64,000 nucleotides of DNA. It comes from Flavobacterium sp. Root935. GTDB lineage: Bacteria; Bacteroidota; Bacteroidia; Flavobacteriales; Flavobacteriaceae. Below, piece by piece: positions 63,867 through 64,000 of the stretch. Each line of letters starts with the position of its first letter. The first letter of the stretch is position 1. Location: contig NZ_LMJL01000008.1 of the NCBI RefSeq assembly GCF_001429295.1, positions 389,513 to 453,512 of the forward strand, read 5' to 3'. The translations under genes and the position numbers were made by a program. The notes under the pieces are model-generated. The model was not told where the DNA came from and ran no database searches. It worked only from the letters and a program-made list of their open reading frames with translations.

Positions 63867-64000
63867 CTATTTGCCAGTAATCTTTTTTCTATGACCAGCT
63901 CCCCATTCACTTAAAGTTCTTAAAACGTCTCTCAGAGTTTCACTGTATGAAGATGCTTCATAAATAATGCTCACAGGCGTAGTGTCATATACATTTCTCA
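63867..64000 (-). CDS. HxlR-family regulator, C-terminal part (cut by window end)
   Basis: The last 44 codons of a protein on the minus strand, with NVYDTTPVSIIYEAS and SEWGAGHRKKITGK before a stop at 63867-63869. The wing and C-terminal helix (EWGxxHRKKI) are those of HxlR regulators. The start lies beyond the window. Confidence 0.85.
   Translation of the reverse strand, partial: RNVYDTTPVSIIYEASSYSETLRDVLRTLSEWGAGHRKKITGK

Overview
The window looks like a Flavobacterium-type chromosome (Bacteroidota). It is AT-rich. Several promoters fit the Bacteroidota pattern TTTG / TAnnTTTG, for example before the tRNA-Tyr. Lipoproteins carry the acidic export signal after the lipobox Cys, and there is a SusC/SusD pair. 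No species-level call can be made from the sequence alone.

Layout. 0-11.4 kb is core-like: a sterol-desaturase-family hydroxylase, a frameshifted glutamate-type dehydrogenase behind two Cys-Cys leader peptides and an attenuator-like hairpin, an EamA transporter, a MoxR-type AAA+/VWA pair, a YchJ-like protein and small unknown proteins between TTTCAGG heptamer repeats, a J-domain/KTSC protein, a DUF4369-TlpA lipoprotein broken by an in-frame TGA, and tRNA-Tyr. 11.5-19.0 kb is a decaying mobile region: an IS21 istA relic, three relics of one IS6-type element, and between them two amidohydrolases (one frameshifted) and a two-domain fasciclin lipoprotein with two nonsense codons.

19.1-48.2 kb is one large polysaccharide-utilisation-type locus, all on the minus strand. 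It is likely transcribed from a promoter near 46.57 kb to a terminator at 21.35 kb. It holds SusC/SusD with a DUF5018-like surface lipoprotein, GH20 beta-hexosaminidase, GH92 alpha-mannosidase, two GHL10 (DigH/YngK-like) proteins, a DUF4434 protein, an SGNH esterase, an FAD oxidoreductase, a GlcNAc 2-epimerase-type enzyme, a DUF5009 (NagX-like) membrane protein, an L,D-transpeptidase-like protein and two MFS carriers. A LacI regulator and a class-A-beta-lactamase-like serine hydrolase lie at the downstream end, and a ROK regulator at the upstream end. Together they suggest capture, trimming and import of an N-acetylhexosamine-rich glycan. An N-glycan or a peptidoglycan-type chain both fit. The mix of wall-type enzymes with a SusCD system is the most interesting part of the window.

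48.5-51.7 kb carries a DUF3370-like lipoprotein and a metallophosphoesterase fused to a PQQ-type propeller. 51.7-54.8 kb has an IS3 relic, an FAD/NAD(P)-binding protein and a DUF1016 nuclease scrap. 55.1-64 kb is an accessory redox cluster: a condensation-type acyltransferase, three HxlR regulators (one cut by the window edge), SDR, SnoaL-like, Gfo/Idh/MocA, alpha/beta hydrolase, AraC and an HExxH protein, with palindromic operators and an 18-bp repeat shared by two intergenic regions.
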